Positions 8,562-18,492 of a stretch of DNA of 64,000 nucleotides are shown one piece after another. The position numbers and the translations under genes are program-made. Every line of letters starts with the position of its first letter. Position 1 is the stretch's first letter. Location: assembly GCA_963788115.1 (NCBI GenBank), contig CAWBFD010000004.1, positions 558,001 to 622,000 on the forward strand, read 5' to 3'. The stretch comes from CAWBFD01 sp963788115 (GTDB taxonomy: Bacteria > Actinomycetota > Thermoleophilia > Solirubrobacterales > 70-9). The notes beneath the pieces are model-generated. The model saw only the letters and a program-made list of their open reading frames with translations. It had not been told where the DNA came from and did no database searches.

Positions 8562-9343
8562 CTCGCGCTGGCCGCCCCCTGGCCCCACCAGGCGATGCGG
8601 CGCTCGAGCGCCGCCAGCAGCGCGAACAGGCCGATCGCGAACCCGGAGAGCACGATCACCGCGGCGAACACCCGCGCCACCTGCAGCTGACCCTGCGCGA
8701 CGAGGATCAGGTGACCCAAGCCGGAGTCCGCGCCCGACCATTCCGCGAAGACGGCCCCGATCACGGCCACGGCGGCAGCCACGCGGGCGCCGCTGAAGAG
8801 GAAGGGGAGCGCGGCGGGAATCTCCACCCGGGTGAGCGTGCCCCAGCGGCTGGCATCGAGCGTCCGCATCATCTTCACCAGCTCGGGATCGACCGAGCGC
8901 AGGCCGTCGAGGGTGTTGACGGTAATCGGGAAGAAGCAGACCAGGGCGATGATCGCCAGCTTCGGGCCGATGCCGAAGCCCAGCCAGACGACCAGGATCG
9001 GGGCGATCGCCACGACCGGCACGGTTTGCGATGCCACCAGGAGCGGATAGAAGGCCCGCCTCAGCGTCGGCGAGAGGTGGATCAGCAAGGCGAAGCAGAA
9101 ACCCAGAGCCAGCGCCAGGGCGAACCCGAGCAGCACCTCGCCGAGGGTGACCCAGGCGTTCTCGGCCAGCAGCGCGCGGTCCCGCCACAGGGACTCCGCG
9201 ATCTCGCTCGGGGAGGGCACGAGGAAGGGCTCGAGCTTGAGCGCGTCGGCGAGCAGGTCCCAGCGGGCCGCCAGCTCCCAGGCGCCGAGCAGGAGCACCA
9301 GGACGACCACCGGCGGGATCCAGCGTGCGCCCACGGACCTCAT
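8558..9343 (-). CDS. ABC transporter permease (ThiX-like)
   Basis: 261 residues with about six membrane segments and the binding-protein-dependent inner-membrane component architecture (SsuC/TauC/ThiX type). The cytoplasmic EAA-like loop is visible as RTLDASRWGTLTRVEIPAAL. The ATG at 9343 overlaps the stop of the ATPase gene (ATGA), and its own stop overlaps the start of the binding protein. It would form the membrane channel for the thiamine precursor. Family is clear; substrate follows from the riboswitch and the binding protein. Confidence 0.9.
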   Translation of the reverse strand: MRSVGARWIPPVVVLVLLLGAWELAARWDLLADALKLEPFLVPSPSEIAESLWRDRALLAENAWVTLGEVLLGFALALALGFCFALLIHLSPTLRRAFYPLLVASQTVPVVAIAPILVVWLGFGIGPKLAIIALVCFFPITVNTLDGLRSVDPELVKMMRTLDASRWGTLTRVEIPAALPFLFSGARVAAAVAVIGAVFAEWSGADSGLGHLILVAQGQLQVARVFAAVIVLSGFAIGLFALLAALERRIAWWGQGAASAR

Positions 9344-10188
9344 GGGCGTCCCTCCGCCAGCGCCTCCAGCGCCCGCTCGCGGGCCTGCGTGAACTCCGGC
9401 AGGGTGACAGCGTCGAGTCGCGACGCCGCCCGCGGTGCCGGCCCGCTGAGCTCGTCCACCACCAGCGCGGGCCGGCGCGAGAGGACCGCAACGCGATCGC
9501 AGAGGTAGAGCGCCTCCTCGACGTCGTGGGTGACGAGTACCAGCGTCCGCGGCTCGGTGGTGATCGCGCCCGCCAGCCACTCCTGCATCTCGGCCCGGGT
9601 GAGCGCGTCGAGCGAGGCGAACGGCTCGTCGAGCAGCAGCAGCGGCTTGCCGGCCAGGAGCGTGCGCAGGAAGGCGACCCGCTGTCGCATGCCGCCCGAG
9701 AGCTCGGCCGGGCGCGTGCGCTCGAACCCGGCGAGGCCGAAGCGCTCGAACAGCGGCTGGGCTGCCGCGCGCGCCCCCGCCCGTGACTCGCCGCGGTTTC
9801 GCAGCGCCAGCGCGGCGTTGTCGATCGCGGACATCCACGGCAGCAGCAGGTCGCGCTGCGGTAGCAGGGCCGCCTGGCGCAGCCGCCCGTCAGGCGCAGC
9901 GACCCCGTTCGCCTCGATCGTCCCGCGGGTGGGCTCGAGCAGGCCGGCGATCAGCTCGAGCAGGGTCGACTTGCCGCACCCGGATGGCCCGACCAGGCCG
10001 AGGATCTCTCCGGGCGCCACGCGGAGGCTGATGCGCTCGATCACCTCCAGCTCGCCGAAGGCGTGACCGACGCCGGTAAGGGTGAGCGTGGCCTGCCGCG
10101 CGGGACGCTTGACGGCGGCATCCGCGCCCTCGCCTGGCGCTGACTGTTCTTGAGGCTCCGTCGTGGGAGCCTCGGGACCGGTGTTCAT
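9340..10188 (-). CDS. ABC transporter ATP-binding protein (ThiZ-like)
   Basis: 282 residues. Walker A GPSGCGKST, the Q-loop region (QRDLLLPWM), ABC signature LSGGMRQRVAFLR, Walker B LLLLDEPFASLD and the H-loop VTHDVEEAL are all present. The first about 30 residues are a polar extension. The ATG at 10188 lies immediately after the TPP riboswitch, whose 3' strand (GGAGGGAG) doubles as the ribosome binding site. First gene of the transporter operon; powers uptake of a thiamine pyrimidine precursor. Confidence 0.93.
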   Translation of the reverse strand: MNTGPEAPTTEPQEQSAPGEGADAAVKRPARQATLTLTGVGHAFGELEVIERISLRVAPGEILGLVGPSGCGKSTLLELIAGLLEPTRGTIEANGVAAPDGRLRQAALLPQRDLLLPWMSAIDNAALALRNRGESRAGARAAAQPLFERFGLAGFERTRPAELSGGMRQRVAFLRTLLAGKPLLLLDEPFASLDALTRAEMQEWLAGAITTEPRTLVLVTHDVEEALYLCDRVAVLSRRPALVVDELSGPAPRAASRLDAVTLPEFTQARERALEALAEGRP

Positions 10189-10190
10189 GC

Positions 10191-10286
10191 TCCCTCCGCG
10201 CGCATTACCGCGACAGGTGATGAGGGTCAGCGCCGGGTGACCTCGTCAATGGCGCTATCTCAGCCCGCTTGCCCGCGAGCCCCCCT
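10191..10286 (-). promoter_or_regulatory. TPP (THI-box) riboswitch
   Basis: Reading the minus strand, the leader contains GGGGGGCTCGCGGGC, then GGGCTGAGA, a variable stem, then GACCCTCATCACCTG and GGTAATGCGCGCGGAGGGA. These match in order the conserved TPP aptamer blocks (CTGAGA, ACCC..ACCTG, GGNTAATNCC, GGGA closing helix P1). The closing GGAGGGAG is only 2 bases from the ATPase ATG, so ligand binding should hide the Shine-Dalgarno sequence: translational control. Confidence 0.92.
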
Positions 10287-10288
10287 GA

Positions 10289-10306
10289 ACTGGGTTCCAG
10301 CCCAGT
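10289..10306. terminator. short perfect hairpin between VWA gene and riboswitch
   Basis: ACTGGG-TTCCAG-CCCAGT forms a 6-bp perfect stem. On the minus strand it lies 10 bases after the stop of the CoxE-like gene and just before the riboswitch. No T-run follows, so a role as terminator is only possible; it could also be part of the extended leader. Confidence 0.35.
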
Positions 10307-10315
10307 GTACCCGCG

Positions 10316-11679
10316 TCATTCGGGTGTCGGCACGCCGCCCGCGACCACGTTGACGAAGGACTCGAGGTGACGGGTGGTCCAGCACTCGAACGCGGCGGTC
10401 ACGTGGGGCTCGTACGCGGCCATCACCGAGTCGCCGTAGTTCCAGTAAAGGCGCGGCTCCGGATTCAGCCAGAAGGTGCGCCCGGCGCGCTCGGCGATCT
10501 CGCCGAAGACCTCGGCGTGAGGCTCGCGCCCGTTGGTCCGCGCGTCTCCCAGCACGATCACGGTCGAGCGCGGATCGAGCTCGTCGCTGATCAGCTCGCC
10601 GAATTCGAGCCAGACGCGCCCGTAGTCGGTGTAGCCGGAGACGTCGGCGACACCGCCCTCGCGGCTGATTCGCTCCGAGCTCGAGCGGAAGTCCCGCTCG
10701 CGCTCGAAGATCTCGGTCACCTCGGAGATCCGCTCGATGAAGACGAAGCTCCGCAGCTTGCGAAACGAGTCGTGCAGTGCGTGCAGGACCGAGAGGAAGA
10801 AGACGCTGGCCGAGGTGACGGAGGTCGAGACGTCACAGAGGACGTAGATCTCCGGGCGGCGCGGACGGCGCGGGCGGTAACGGAGGCGGAGCGGCACGCC
10901 ACCGGTCTCGAGCGACGTCCGCATCGTCCGGCGCACGTCCACGACCGCGCCGCGGCGGCGCCCGCGCTGCTCGTGCCCCAGCGTGGCCAGGCGTCGCTTG
11001 AGCTGGGCGACGGCGCGGTGGACGGCCGCCAGGTCCTGCGCCGGGCTGGTGGGCAGAGCCCGGTCGAGCTCGGCCAGCGGGCGGGACGGGGGCAGCTTCC
11101 GGGTGCGCTCGATCAGCACTCGCTCGAGCTCCCGCCGCAAGTGGCGCTCGAACCGCTGGATCTGGTCCCGATCGAGCACCTGCTCCGCCTGCTCGGGACG
11201 CCCGTGCGCTTGCAGCCCCAGCGTGCGGCGGATGCGCTGGACGTCGACTCCCACCACCCCGGAGCCCTCCCCCTGCCGGCCGAAGGCCGCGATCGCAAGC
11301 CGGGCGAGATCGCGCATCTCGCCATCGTGGCCGTCCGCGATCGCCTGCCTCACGGCGTCACGCAGGGCGTCGAGGTCCAGCCGCTCGCCCCCGTCATAGC
11401 GTCGTCGCTCGTCGATCCCGCGCGCCAGCGCCTCGGTCTCGGCGGCACGGAAGAAGAAGCGGTCGAAGAGGAGCTCGAACACCCGCCGGTCCTCCTGGGA
11501 CTTGGCAACGGTGGCGGCCAGCGCCTCGCGGAAGTCGGCCGGCTCCGTCCAGGGCACCGAGCGCAGCGCGGCGAAGGCGTCGAGGATCTCTGACGTGCCG
11601 ACGGCAAGACCCTCGCGGCGGAGCTCGTCGCAGAAGCTCACCAGCCGGGGGGCGAGCCCCGGCGGGAGGGCCAAGTCGC

Positions 11680-11683
<4 letters not shown>
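10316..11683 (-). CDS. VWA domain protein, CoxE-like
   Basis: 455 residues. The C-terminal half is a von Willebrand A domain of the CoxE type, with a MIDAS DxSxS motif in CDVSTSV (near residue 282), YTDYGRVW and IVLGDARTN. The N-terminal half is helical and charged. CoxE-like proteins work with MoxR ATPases in metal-centre insertion or protein remodelling. The start overlaps the MoxR stop (ATGA), so the two are coupled. No CO-dehydrogenase genes are nearby, so the client is unknown. Confidence 0.9.
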
Positions 11684-12612
<929 letters not shown>

Positions 12613-12657
12613 CGGGTCAGCGTAGAGGACGGCGCTCGGAAGCGAACATAATCAGTT

Positions 12658-12876
12658 ATGGCCATTACGGTGGCGCCGCTGGCGGCGCAGCTGGAGACCC
12701 TGTCCGACCTGGCGCCCTATGCGGCGGTCCTGGCGGCCGGTTTCGCGATCGGCGCCTGGGGCCAGGCCGCGAAGGTGCCGCTGGCGGTGGCGATCGGGAT
12801 CCTGCTGATCGTGCTCGCGGTCGTTCTGTTCCAGCTGCGGGCGAACGACTTCCCGGACCTGCCCTCGGGGCTCTAG
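12658..12876 (+). CDS. small two-span membrane protein
   Basis: 72 residues: two hydrophobic segments (LAPYAAVLAAGFAIGAWG and VPLAVAIGILLIVLAVVLF) separated by a short QAAKV loop, and a polar tail ending LRANDFPDLPSGL. The ATG at 12658 is divergent from moxR. I do not recognise a functional family; length and layout resemble small conserved actinobacterial membrane proteins. Confidence 0.65.
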   Translation: MAITVAPLAAQLETLSDLAPYAAVLAAGFAIGAWGQAAKVPLAVAIGILLIVLAVVLFQLRANDFPDLPSGL

Positions 12877-13423
12877 GGAAACGGGGGGCGCCGGCCCTCC
12901 CCACGGGGCTTGGGCCCCCACTCGCCCGGGCGGCGGCCCTTGAGTGCGACGACGAGGCGGCCCGGTGGACGAATACTCGCAGGGGGTATCGCGATAGATC
13001 GAGTGTGCAGTTGAGGGGGCTATGGCACCCACAAGTGCACAGTCAACGAGCGAAACCCGCGGTCACCCCGCCGGGCGATCGCCGAGGCCCGCCCACCAGG
13101 CACGGAGACCGAGCACCGACCCCGGGCCCACCGCCGAAGACAAGGGGGGTATCGGCCCGCGCCGGCGACGCCCCCCACCCAGCCCGTGGCGGCCCGGTGT
13201 CCCGCCCACCGCTGGGGCCAGGCCCGGAGCGATACGCGTAGCGAGTCCCAAAATGCCCCCGCCAAACTCCCCGAGGGCCCGGGCGGGTGTCGCCGGACCG
13301 GGGGCTCGGCCCGGCACTGGATGCCCGTTCGGGCAGAGGGCGGGATGCCCGGCCCCCGGGCGGGCGACACACGGCCCGGGGCGGGGACTTGATCGCAGGC
13401 CATATGCGAGGGAGGATTGGGGC
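12877..13423. other. 547-base intergenic region with a structured repeat
   Basis: No convincing gene. The frame of the downstream oxidoreductase stays open through 13022 but codes only for a Pro/Gly/Arg-rich low-complexity string, so it is treated as non-coding. The right half holds one copy of an 84-base palindromic repeat (13287-13370). GGAGG at 13411 is the ribosome binding site of the next gene. Confidence 0.6.
13287..13370. repeat. structured dispersed repeat, copy A
   Basis: 84 bases bounded by inverted ends GTGTCGCC and GGCGACAC, with a second complementary block inside (CCGGGGGC pairing with GCCCCCGG). An almost identical 83-base element lies at 39452-39534, 26 kb away, also between genes. 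The two differ at a handful of positions and one indel. Both would fold into a long, GC-rich hairpin. Confidence 0.8.
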
Positions 13424-15832
13424 ATGCCGCCGGCGTTGGCTGCCTCGGCCGCGGATGCGCTTACCCCTTGGGAGCGGTGGCTGCGGCGTGCCCTGGTGAT
13501 TGCGGCCGTGTTCCTGGCCTTCGAGACCCTGGTCTACCTGCTGCCGGCGCTCATCGACATCGACGGCTCCCGCCAGGGCTGGGGGCAGGCTCCGTTCGTG
13601 GTCAACTCCTGGGTCAAGGCCGGCCTCTTCGGTGCCGCGTGCGCGGTGATCGCGTCCGACCTGCGGCGCTTCGAGCCCATGGTCTCCGTGCTGGTCCTCG
13701 GCTTCGTGCTCTGGGTGGTGGGGGGAGCGGCGGTCCTGATCTTCGGCGACACCTCCAGGCAGGTCGAGATCCTCGGCCTCGAGCTCGGGATGAGCACCGT
13801 GATGTGGATCGGACTCGCGTGGCAGGGGGTGATGGGGCTGATCTTCGCCTTCCTGCATCGCAAGGCATTCAGGGAGAGGTACGGGGTCTCCTATCTCTCG
13901 ATGGGGCAGTTCCGGACGGTCACGGCCCTGGCCGAGACGCTCCTGGGCCCGGGCACTCAGCTCGCCCCTGACCAGGTCGCCGCGAGGGTCGACCGCTATC
14001 TGGCCGCATTCAACGCGCAGCGCAAGTGGGTGATGAAGGCGGCGCTGATCGGCATCCACCTATATCCCGTGCTGTTCCTGCGTCCGCCGTTTCCGCTGAT
14101 GGCCGCGGATGCCCGCCGCTCGTTCATGGAGTCCCGATTCGGGACCGACGTCGCCAGGCGTCGTATCGGAAGCCTGCGCCGCTGGCTCGTCCAGGGGATG
14201 ATCCGGATCGCCCAGCAGATCGCCTACCTCGGCTACTACAGCGACCCCAAGACCCACGACGAGGTCGGCTACGTGCCTTTCTCGCGCCGCCCGGAGTACG
14301 ACCCCGCGCTGCGAAAGAAGCCGGGGGGGCTCGAGGTGATGACGCCGGGCCACGTGCGCGGCGGGACCATCAAGGCCGAGGTGGCGATCGTCGGCTCCGG
14401 CGCCGCGGCCGGGGTGATCGCGCACCACCTCGTCTCCCAGGGCCAGCAGGTGCTGCTCGTGGAACGGGGGAGCTACGTGGACCCCGCGGACTTCTCCGAG
14501 GACGAGATCGAGATGTTCTCGAAGCTGTACCGGGACGGCGCCCTGCAGCTCTCGCGCGACTTCCGCCTGCAAGTGCTGCAGGGGATGTGCGTCGGCGGCA
14601 CCACCGTCGTCAACAACGCGGTCTCCATCCCGCCGCCCGACGATGTGCTCGAGGAGTGGAACCGTCGTCTCCGAGGCGCCCTGCCGGCCGATGAGGTCGA
14701 AGCCGCCGTGGGCGAAATCAGGGAGATGCTCGTGATCAACACGCAGCCCGAGAGCACCTTCTCGCCCGGCGTCGGCAAGTTCGTCGAGGGGGTGGAGGCG
14801 CTCGGTCTCGGCAAGGCCGCGCGGCGCTTCAGCCCCGTGGATGCGAACATCAGCTGCTGCCTCGGTTGCGGTTACTGCAACATCGGGTGCGCCTTCGGGC
14901 GCAAGCTGTCGATGATCGACACGCTGCTTCCGGAGGCCCAGGCACGCGGCACCGGCGAGCTACGGATCCTGGCCGAGTGCGAGGCCAGCAAGATCGAAGC
15001 TCACAATGGCCGGATCGATGCGATCTCGTGCCGCGCAAACGGGCGCACGATCCGCGTCACCGCCGACCGTTTCGTCGTCGCCGGCGGGGCCATCAACTCG
15101 AGCCACCTGCTCGGACGCAGCGGGATCGGCGGCCCGACGGTGGGCAGGGGGCTCGGCTTCAACATCGGCTCGCCGATCACCGCCGACTTCGATCAGGAGC
15201 TGGACACCTACGCCGGGCTTCAGATCACGCACGTATTCGAGCCGGAGCTGGGCGGACCGGACGTCGTCATGGAAACCTGGTTCAACCCCGTCCTCTCGCA
15301 GGCGATCGCGATGCCCGGGTGGTTCGAGGATCACCGCCGGAACATGCTCCGCTACAGGCACCTGGCCGCCACCGGGGTGATCGTCGGCAGTCGCCCGAAT
15401 GCGAAGGTGACCAAGGCCCTGTTCGGTGGCCCGGACGTCGTCTACACACCCGACCCCGCCGACCTCCGACGGGTCGTGGACGGGCTGAAGCTGGCCGGGC
15501 GGATCTATCTCGAGGCGGGTGCGAAACGGGTGATGCCGGCCACATTCATGTATCACGAGTTCCGCTCCTCAGAGCAGCTCGAGCGGCTCGACGAGATCGT
15601 TACCGACAACAGCGACATCCAGCTCGGCACCGGGCATCCACAGGGGGGCAATGCGCTCGGCCTGATGCCGGAGAGCGGGGTCGTCGATCCGCAGAGCTTC
15701 CGTGTCCACAACACCGCCAACCTCTACCTCTGCGACGCGTCGGTGTTCCCAACGCCCCTGGGGGTCAACCCGCAGCTCACCGTGATGGCGCTGGCGAAGA
15801 TCGCGGCCGAGAAGATCGGGAGGGGTCTGTGA
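13424..15832 (+). CDS. GMC-type FAD oxidoreductase with N-terminal membrane domain
   Basis: 802 residues. The first about 180 hold four membrane segments (for example ALVIAAVFLAFETLVYLL and WIGLAWQGVMGLIFAFLH). From residue about 320 a GMC oxidoreductase follows, with the FAD-binding motif VAIVGSGAAAGVIAHHL and the C-terminal block GTGHPQGGNALG...PTPLGVNPQLTVMALA carrying the active-site His/Asn. A Cys cluster CCLGCGYCNIGCAFG sits near residues 477-491. The closest families are membrane-linked alcohol or sterol oxidases. The ATG at 13424 is chosen for its GGAGG at proper spacing. Overlaps the following SnoaL gene (TGATG). Confidence 0.9.
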   Translation: MPPALAASAADALTPWERWLRRALVIAAVFLAFETLVYLLPALIDIDGSRQGWGQAPFVVNSWVKAGLFGAACAVIASDLRRFEPMVSVLVLGFVLWVVGGAAVLIFGDTSRQVEILGLELGMSTVMWIGLAWQGVMGLIFAFLHRKAFRERYGVSYLSMGQFRTVTALAETLLGPGTQLAPDQVAARVDRYLAAFNAQRKWVMKAALIGIHLYPVLFLRPPFPLMAADARRSFMESRFGTDVARRRIGSLRRWLVQGMIRIAQQIAYLGYYSDPKTHDEVGYVPFSRRPEYDPALRKKPGGLEVMTPGHVRGGTIKAEVAIVGSGAAAGVIAHHLVSQGQQVLLVERGSYVDPADFSEDEIEMFSKLYRDGALQLSRDFRLQVLQGMCVGGTTVVNNAVSIPPPDDVLEEWNRRLRGALPADEVEAAVGEIREMLVINTQPESTFSPGVGKFVEGVEALGLGKAARRFSPVDANISCCLGCGYCNIGCAFGRKLSMIDTLLPEAQARGTGELRILAECEASKIEAHNGRIDAISCRANGRTIRVTADRFVVAGGAINSSHLLGRSGIGGPTVGRGLGFNIGSPITADFDQELDTYAGLQITHVFEPELGGPDVVMETWFNPVLSQAIAMPGWFEDHRRNMLRYRHLAATGVIVGSRPNAKVTKALFGGPDVVYTPDPADLRRVVDGLKLAGRIYLEAGAKRVMPATFMYHEFRSSEQLERLDEIVTDNSDIQLGTGHPQGGNALGLMPESGVVDPQSFRVHNTANLYLCDASVFPTPLGVNPQLTVMALAKIAAEKIGRGL

Positions 15833-16254
15833 TGGTCGGTGGGCGCGAATCGAACGTGAGCCCGAGCACGAACCCCCAGGTGGTCCGCGAGGGCTACGCC
15901 CACTTCAACCGCGGCGATCTCGACTGGATCGTGGCCCATCTCGACCCGGAGATCACGTGGGAGGACGCCGCGGGCGTTCCCGACGCCCGCACCTACGAGG
16001 GCATCGGGGAGGTCCGCCACTACCTCGAGAGCTTCGCGCACCATTGGGAGGAGATCCGATTCGAGCCGCAGGAGGTGCTGGAGGGGGACGACGTGGTCCT
16101 GGCCGACTGCAGGCTGGTCGGCCGAGGGCTTGCGAGCGGCGCGGAGGTGGACGCCGAGGTGATCCACGTCTGGAACATGCGCCGCTTCAAGGTGCTCCGC
16201 GTCAGGACCTTCTTCGACCGCGGCGAGGCGGCAGCCGCGGCGGGAATCGGGTAG
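15832..16254 (+). CDS. SnoaL/NTF2-like protein
   Basis: 140 residues of an NTF2-like alpha+beta barrel: VREGYAHFNRGDLDWIVAHL, then DPEITWED, RTYEGIGEVRHYLESFAHHW and a strand-rich C-terminus with VIHVWNMRRFKVLRVRTFFD. Members are small-molecule isomerases, cyclases or binding proteins. The ATG at 15832 overlaps the stop of the GMC oxidoreductase, so it probably acts on the same substrate pathway. Specific reaction unknown. Confidence 0.85.
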   Translation: MVGGRESNVSPSTNPQVVREGYAHFNRGDLDWIVAHLDPEITWEDAAGVPDARTYEGIGEVRHYLESFAHHWEEIRFEPQEVLEGDDVVLADCRLVGRGLASGAEVDAEVIHVWNMRRFKVLRVRTFFDRGEAAAAAGIG

Positions 16255-16356
16255 CCCCGCAGCAGAACCCTGCCGGAATCGTGGCCTTCGATAGGCTCGG
16301 AGCGGTCCTGGATCCCGGCCGCGCCGGAAGCGCGGGTCGAGGGTTGGGGGTGCTGG

Positions 16357-17751
16357 ATGGCCGATGCAACCGATCGACGAGGCGATAGCGAAGCCGCCGA
16401 GGCCTCGGCGTCGCAATCCGGTGGGTTGCGCAGGCTGCGGGCGGTCGAGATCTCGGTCCCCGAGGAGAGCACGGGGCGCTCCGCGGCCGAGGATGCGCGG
16501 TACGCGATCGAGGAGCTGAAGGCCAGCGCGGACGATGCACGCGGCGCGGGCATCGAGGCGCTGACCACGGAGATCCGGCGTCTACGCGGCGAGCTCGCGC
16601 GCGCGCAGGAGCAGATGGAGGCCACTCAGCGGGATGCCGCCGAGGCGGATCGGCTGCGGATCGAGGCCGAAGCTCGCGAACGGGAGCACGCCGATGCCCG
16701 CGTGGTCGCGGAGGAGCGTGGCGAGGCGGCAGCGGGCGCGCTCGAGCGGGCGGAGACCGAAGCCAGCCGGCGAATCGCGGAGGTCGAGACACAGGCCCGG
16801 GAGGCAGTGGAGGCGGCCACGGCGGACGCGCGGCAACGTGCCGAGCGGGGCCAGGCCGAGGCAACCGAACGCGCGGAACGCGCCGAGGCCGCCGCGGACG
16901 AGCGAGCGAAGCTGGCCGAGAGTGCTGCCCGCGACCGGGCCGAGCGAGCGGAGGCCACTGCTGAACGCCGCTCCGACGCCGCCGAGACCCTGTTCGCCGA
17001 GCGGCTTGAAGTGGAGCGGCAAGGCGTGCGTGATCACGCCGATCGTGAGCTCGCCGCGGCACGCGAGCAACTGCGGGCGCAGGCCGAGGCCAAGCTTCAA
17101 GATGCCGCGGGACGCTTGCGCCAACAGGCCGAGGCGCGCGAGCGACGGTTGCGAGAAGCGGCCGCCGATGCGCACCAGCAGGCGCTCAGCGAGGCGGAGC
17201 AGAGGGTGGACTCGGCCCAGCGCGAGGCCGCGGATGCGATCGCCGCGGCCCGCCGGGAGGCCGCGGACGAGGCAGGTCGCCGGGCCAGGGCCGAGGAGGC
17301 GCTGGCGCGCACCGAGCGGCAACTGGAGCGCCTGGTCGAACGACTCGCCGGCGAGGCCGAGGAGCGCGCGCGGAAGCGTGGGGAGGAGCGGCTCCAGATC
17401 GAGGTCGAGCGCCTCGAACGGGAGGCGGAGGAGGCCGCCGAACAGGCGCGCGTGGAGGCGGATCGCCGAGCGCGCGCGCAGCTCGAGATGCGTCTCGGTG
17501 AGCAGCAGGCACGAGTCCGTCAGGCCGCGGGGGAGCGTGCTCGGGCGGAAGCCGAGAATCGGCTGAAGGCCCTGGAGGCGCAGCTCGAGCGGCAGGGAAA
17601 GATCGGTGCTCGAGCCGCTGCGGAGGAGGTCCGGCGATCGGCCGAGGCCCGCCGGGCCGAGCTGGTCGAGCGCCTCCGCAGGGAGGCGGAGGCCCAGGCG
17701 CGGATGGCCGGGGAGCGGGTGCGCCGCGAGGCGCTCGCATCCTCCCCCTGA
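16357..17751 (+). CDS. long Ala/Glu/Arg-rich coiled-coil protein
   Basis: 464 residues, almost entirely predicted coiled coil from about residue 45 to the end. It is dominated by Ala, Glu and Arg with heptad-like patterns (for example AEARERRLREAAADAHQQAL). There is no membrane segment or signal. The first 45 residues are polar and include EISVPEESTGRSAAEDA. Such proteins act as scaffolds or filaments; DivIVA/Wag31-like or SMC-like roles are possible but no defining domain is visible. The frame is intact despite low complexity, and the ATG start fits the upstream gap. Confidence 0.75.
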   Translation: MADATDRRGDSEAAEASASQSGGLRRLRAVEISVPEESTGRSAAEDARYAIEELKASADDARGAGIEALTTEIRRLRGELARAQEQMEATQRDAAEADRLRIEAEAREREHADARVVAEERGEAAAGALERAETEASRRIAEVETQAREAVEAATADARQRAERGQAEATERAERAEAAADERAKLAESAARDRAERAEATAERRSDAAETLFAERLEVERQGVRDHADRELAAAREQLRAQAEAKLQDAAGRLRQQAEARERRLREAAADAHQQALSEAEQRVDSAQREAADAIAAARREAADEAGRRARAEEALARTERQLERLVERLAGEAEERARKRGEERLQIEVERLEREAEEAAEQARVEADRRARAQLEMRLGEQQARVRQAAGERARAEAENRLKALEAQLERQGKIGARAAAEEVRRSAEARRAELVERLRREAEAQARMAGERVRREALASSP

Positions 17752-17797
17752 TCGATCGTCCTGATCCGGGGCGGGGGCGGACCGCGTATATCTGGCA

Positions 17798-18352
17798 ATG
17801 GACATCTTTACCGGCAGGGCACAGTGGAGGAAGGGCATCGCCCTTGTGATCGCCGTTGCGGCGGGCCTCATGCTCGCGTCGTGCGGCGGCGACGATGACG
17901 ATCCGGCGATGGCGAGCTCGGATACCTCGGGAGTGACGGTCTCGGTGGCGTCGATCGACGGCGTCGGCGACGTCCTGGTGGCTGCCGACGGCGCCGCCCT
18001 CTACAGCGCCGACCAGGAGGCCGACGGCAGGATCGACTGCACAGGCGCGTGCGCCTCGGACTGGATCCCGCTGCTAACCGTGCGCGGCGGAGAGCCCAGC
18101 GGCTCGCCCGAAGTGGAGGCCGACCTCGGGACGACCAAGCGCCCCGACGGCGGAGTGCAGGTGACCTACATGGGCATGCCGCTTTACACGTTCGTCAAGG
18201 ATGGCCCGGGCGAGGCCACCGGCGACGGATTCGCGGACACCTTCGCGGGCGATGACTTCACGTGGCACGTGGTCGCCATTGACGGGGACGCGGGATCCTC
18301 CGAGGAAACCGAGTCCGACGACGCCGCAGGCGGTGGCGGCTACAGCTACTGA
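17798..18352 (+). CDS. lipoprotein with secreted-repeat (COG4315-type) domain
   Basis: 184 residues. A lipoprotein signal ends at the lipobox LASC (near residue 29) and is followed by GGDDDD. Two copies of the 'lipoprotein repeat' pattern follow: VLVAADGAALYSAD...CTGACASDWIPLL, and GGVQVTYMGMPLYTFVKDGPGEATGDG. The family is extracytoplasmic and of unknown function, often near ECF sigma/anti-sigma genes. Here it faces an ECF pair across a cupredoxin relic. The tail is Gly/Ser/Asp-rich. Confidence 0.88.
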   Translation: MDIFTGRAQWRKGIALVIAVAAGLMLASCGGDDDDPAMASSDTSGVTVSVASIDGVGDVLVAADGAALYSADQEADGRIDCTGACASDWIPLLTVRGGEPSGSPEVEADLGTTKRPDGGVQVTYMGMPLYTFVKDGPGEATGDGFADTFAGDDFTWHVVAIDGDAGSSEETESDDAAGGGGYSY

Positions 18353-18368
18353 TCGGCGGCCCCTGTCG

Positions 18369-18490
18369 CTACTGGACCGCGGGCTCGCCCTCCATGCCGA
18401 GATCCCTGTGGTTGCCGACCGGGCAGTACCACTCGTACGTCGCCTCTGCCTCCTTGATCCCCCCGTATTGATCAGCTCGATGCCGCACCG
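18369..18490 (-). pseudogene. cupredoxin (plastocyanin-like) C-terminal relic
   Basis: On the minus strand, just after the anti-sigma stop, a frame encodes EATYEWYCPVGNHRDLGMEG and ends AVQ-stop. The Cys-His-Met spacing is that of the type-1 copper site in plastocyanin/azurin-like domains. The preceding residues GIELINTGG fit the family but lie in the neighbouring frame, offset at a run of six Gs. Everything N-terminal is missing, so this is a remnant rather than a gene. Confidence 0.6.
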
Positions 18491-18492
18491 CC

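Noticed and set aside
13022..13423. Upstream extension of the GMC oxidoreductase by 134 codons
   Set aside because: The extension is Pro/Gly/Arg-rich, overlaps the palindromic repeat, and a good ribosome binding site precedes the ATG at 13424.
16582..17871. A 429-codon minus-strand frame over the coiled-coil gene
   Set aside because: It is Leu/Gly/Arg-rich antisense of the heptad-repeat gene and has no start signal. Regular coiled-coil coding makes open antisense frames likely.
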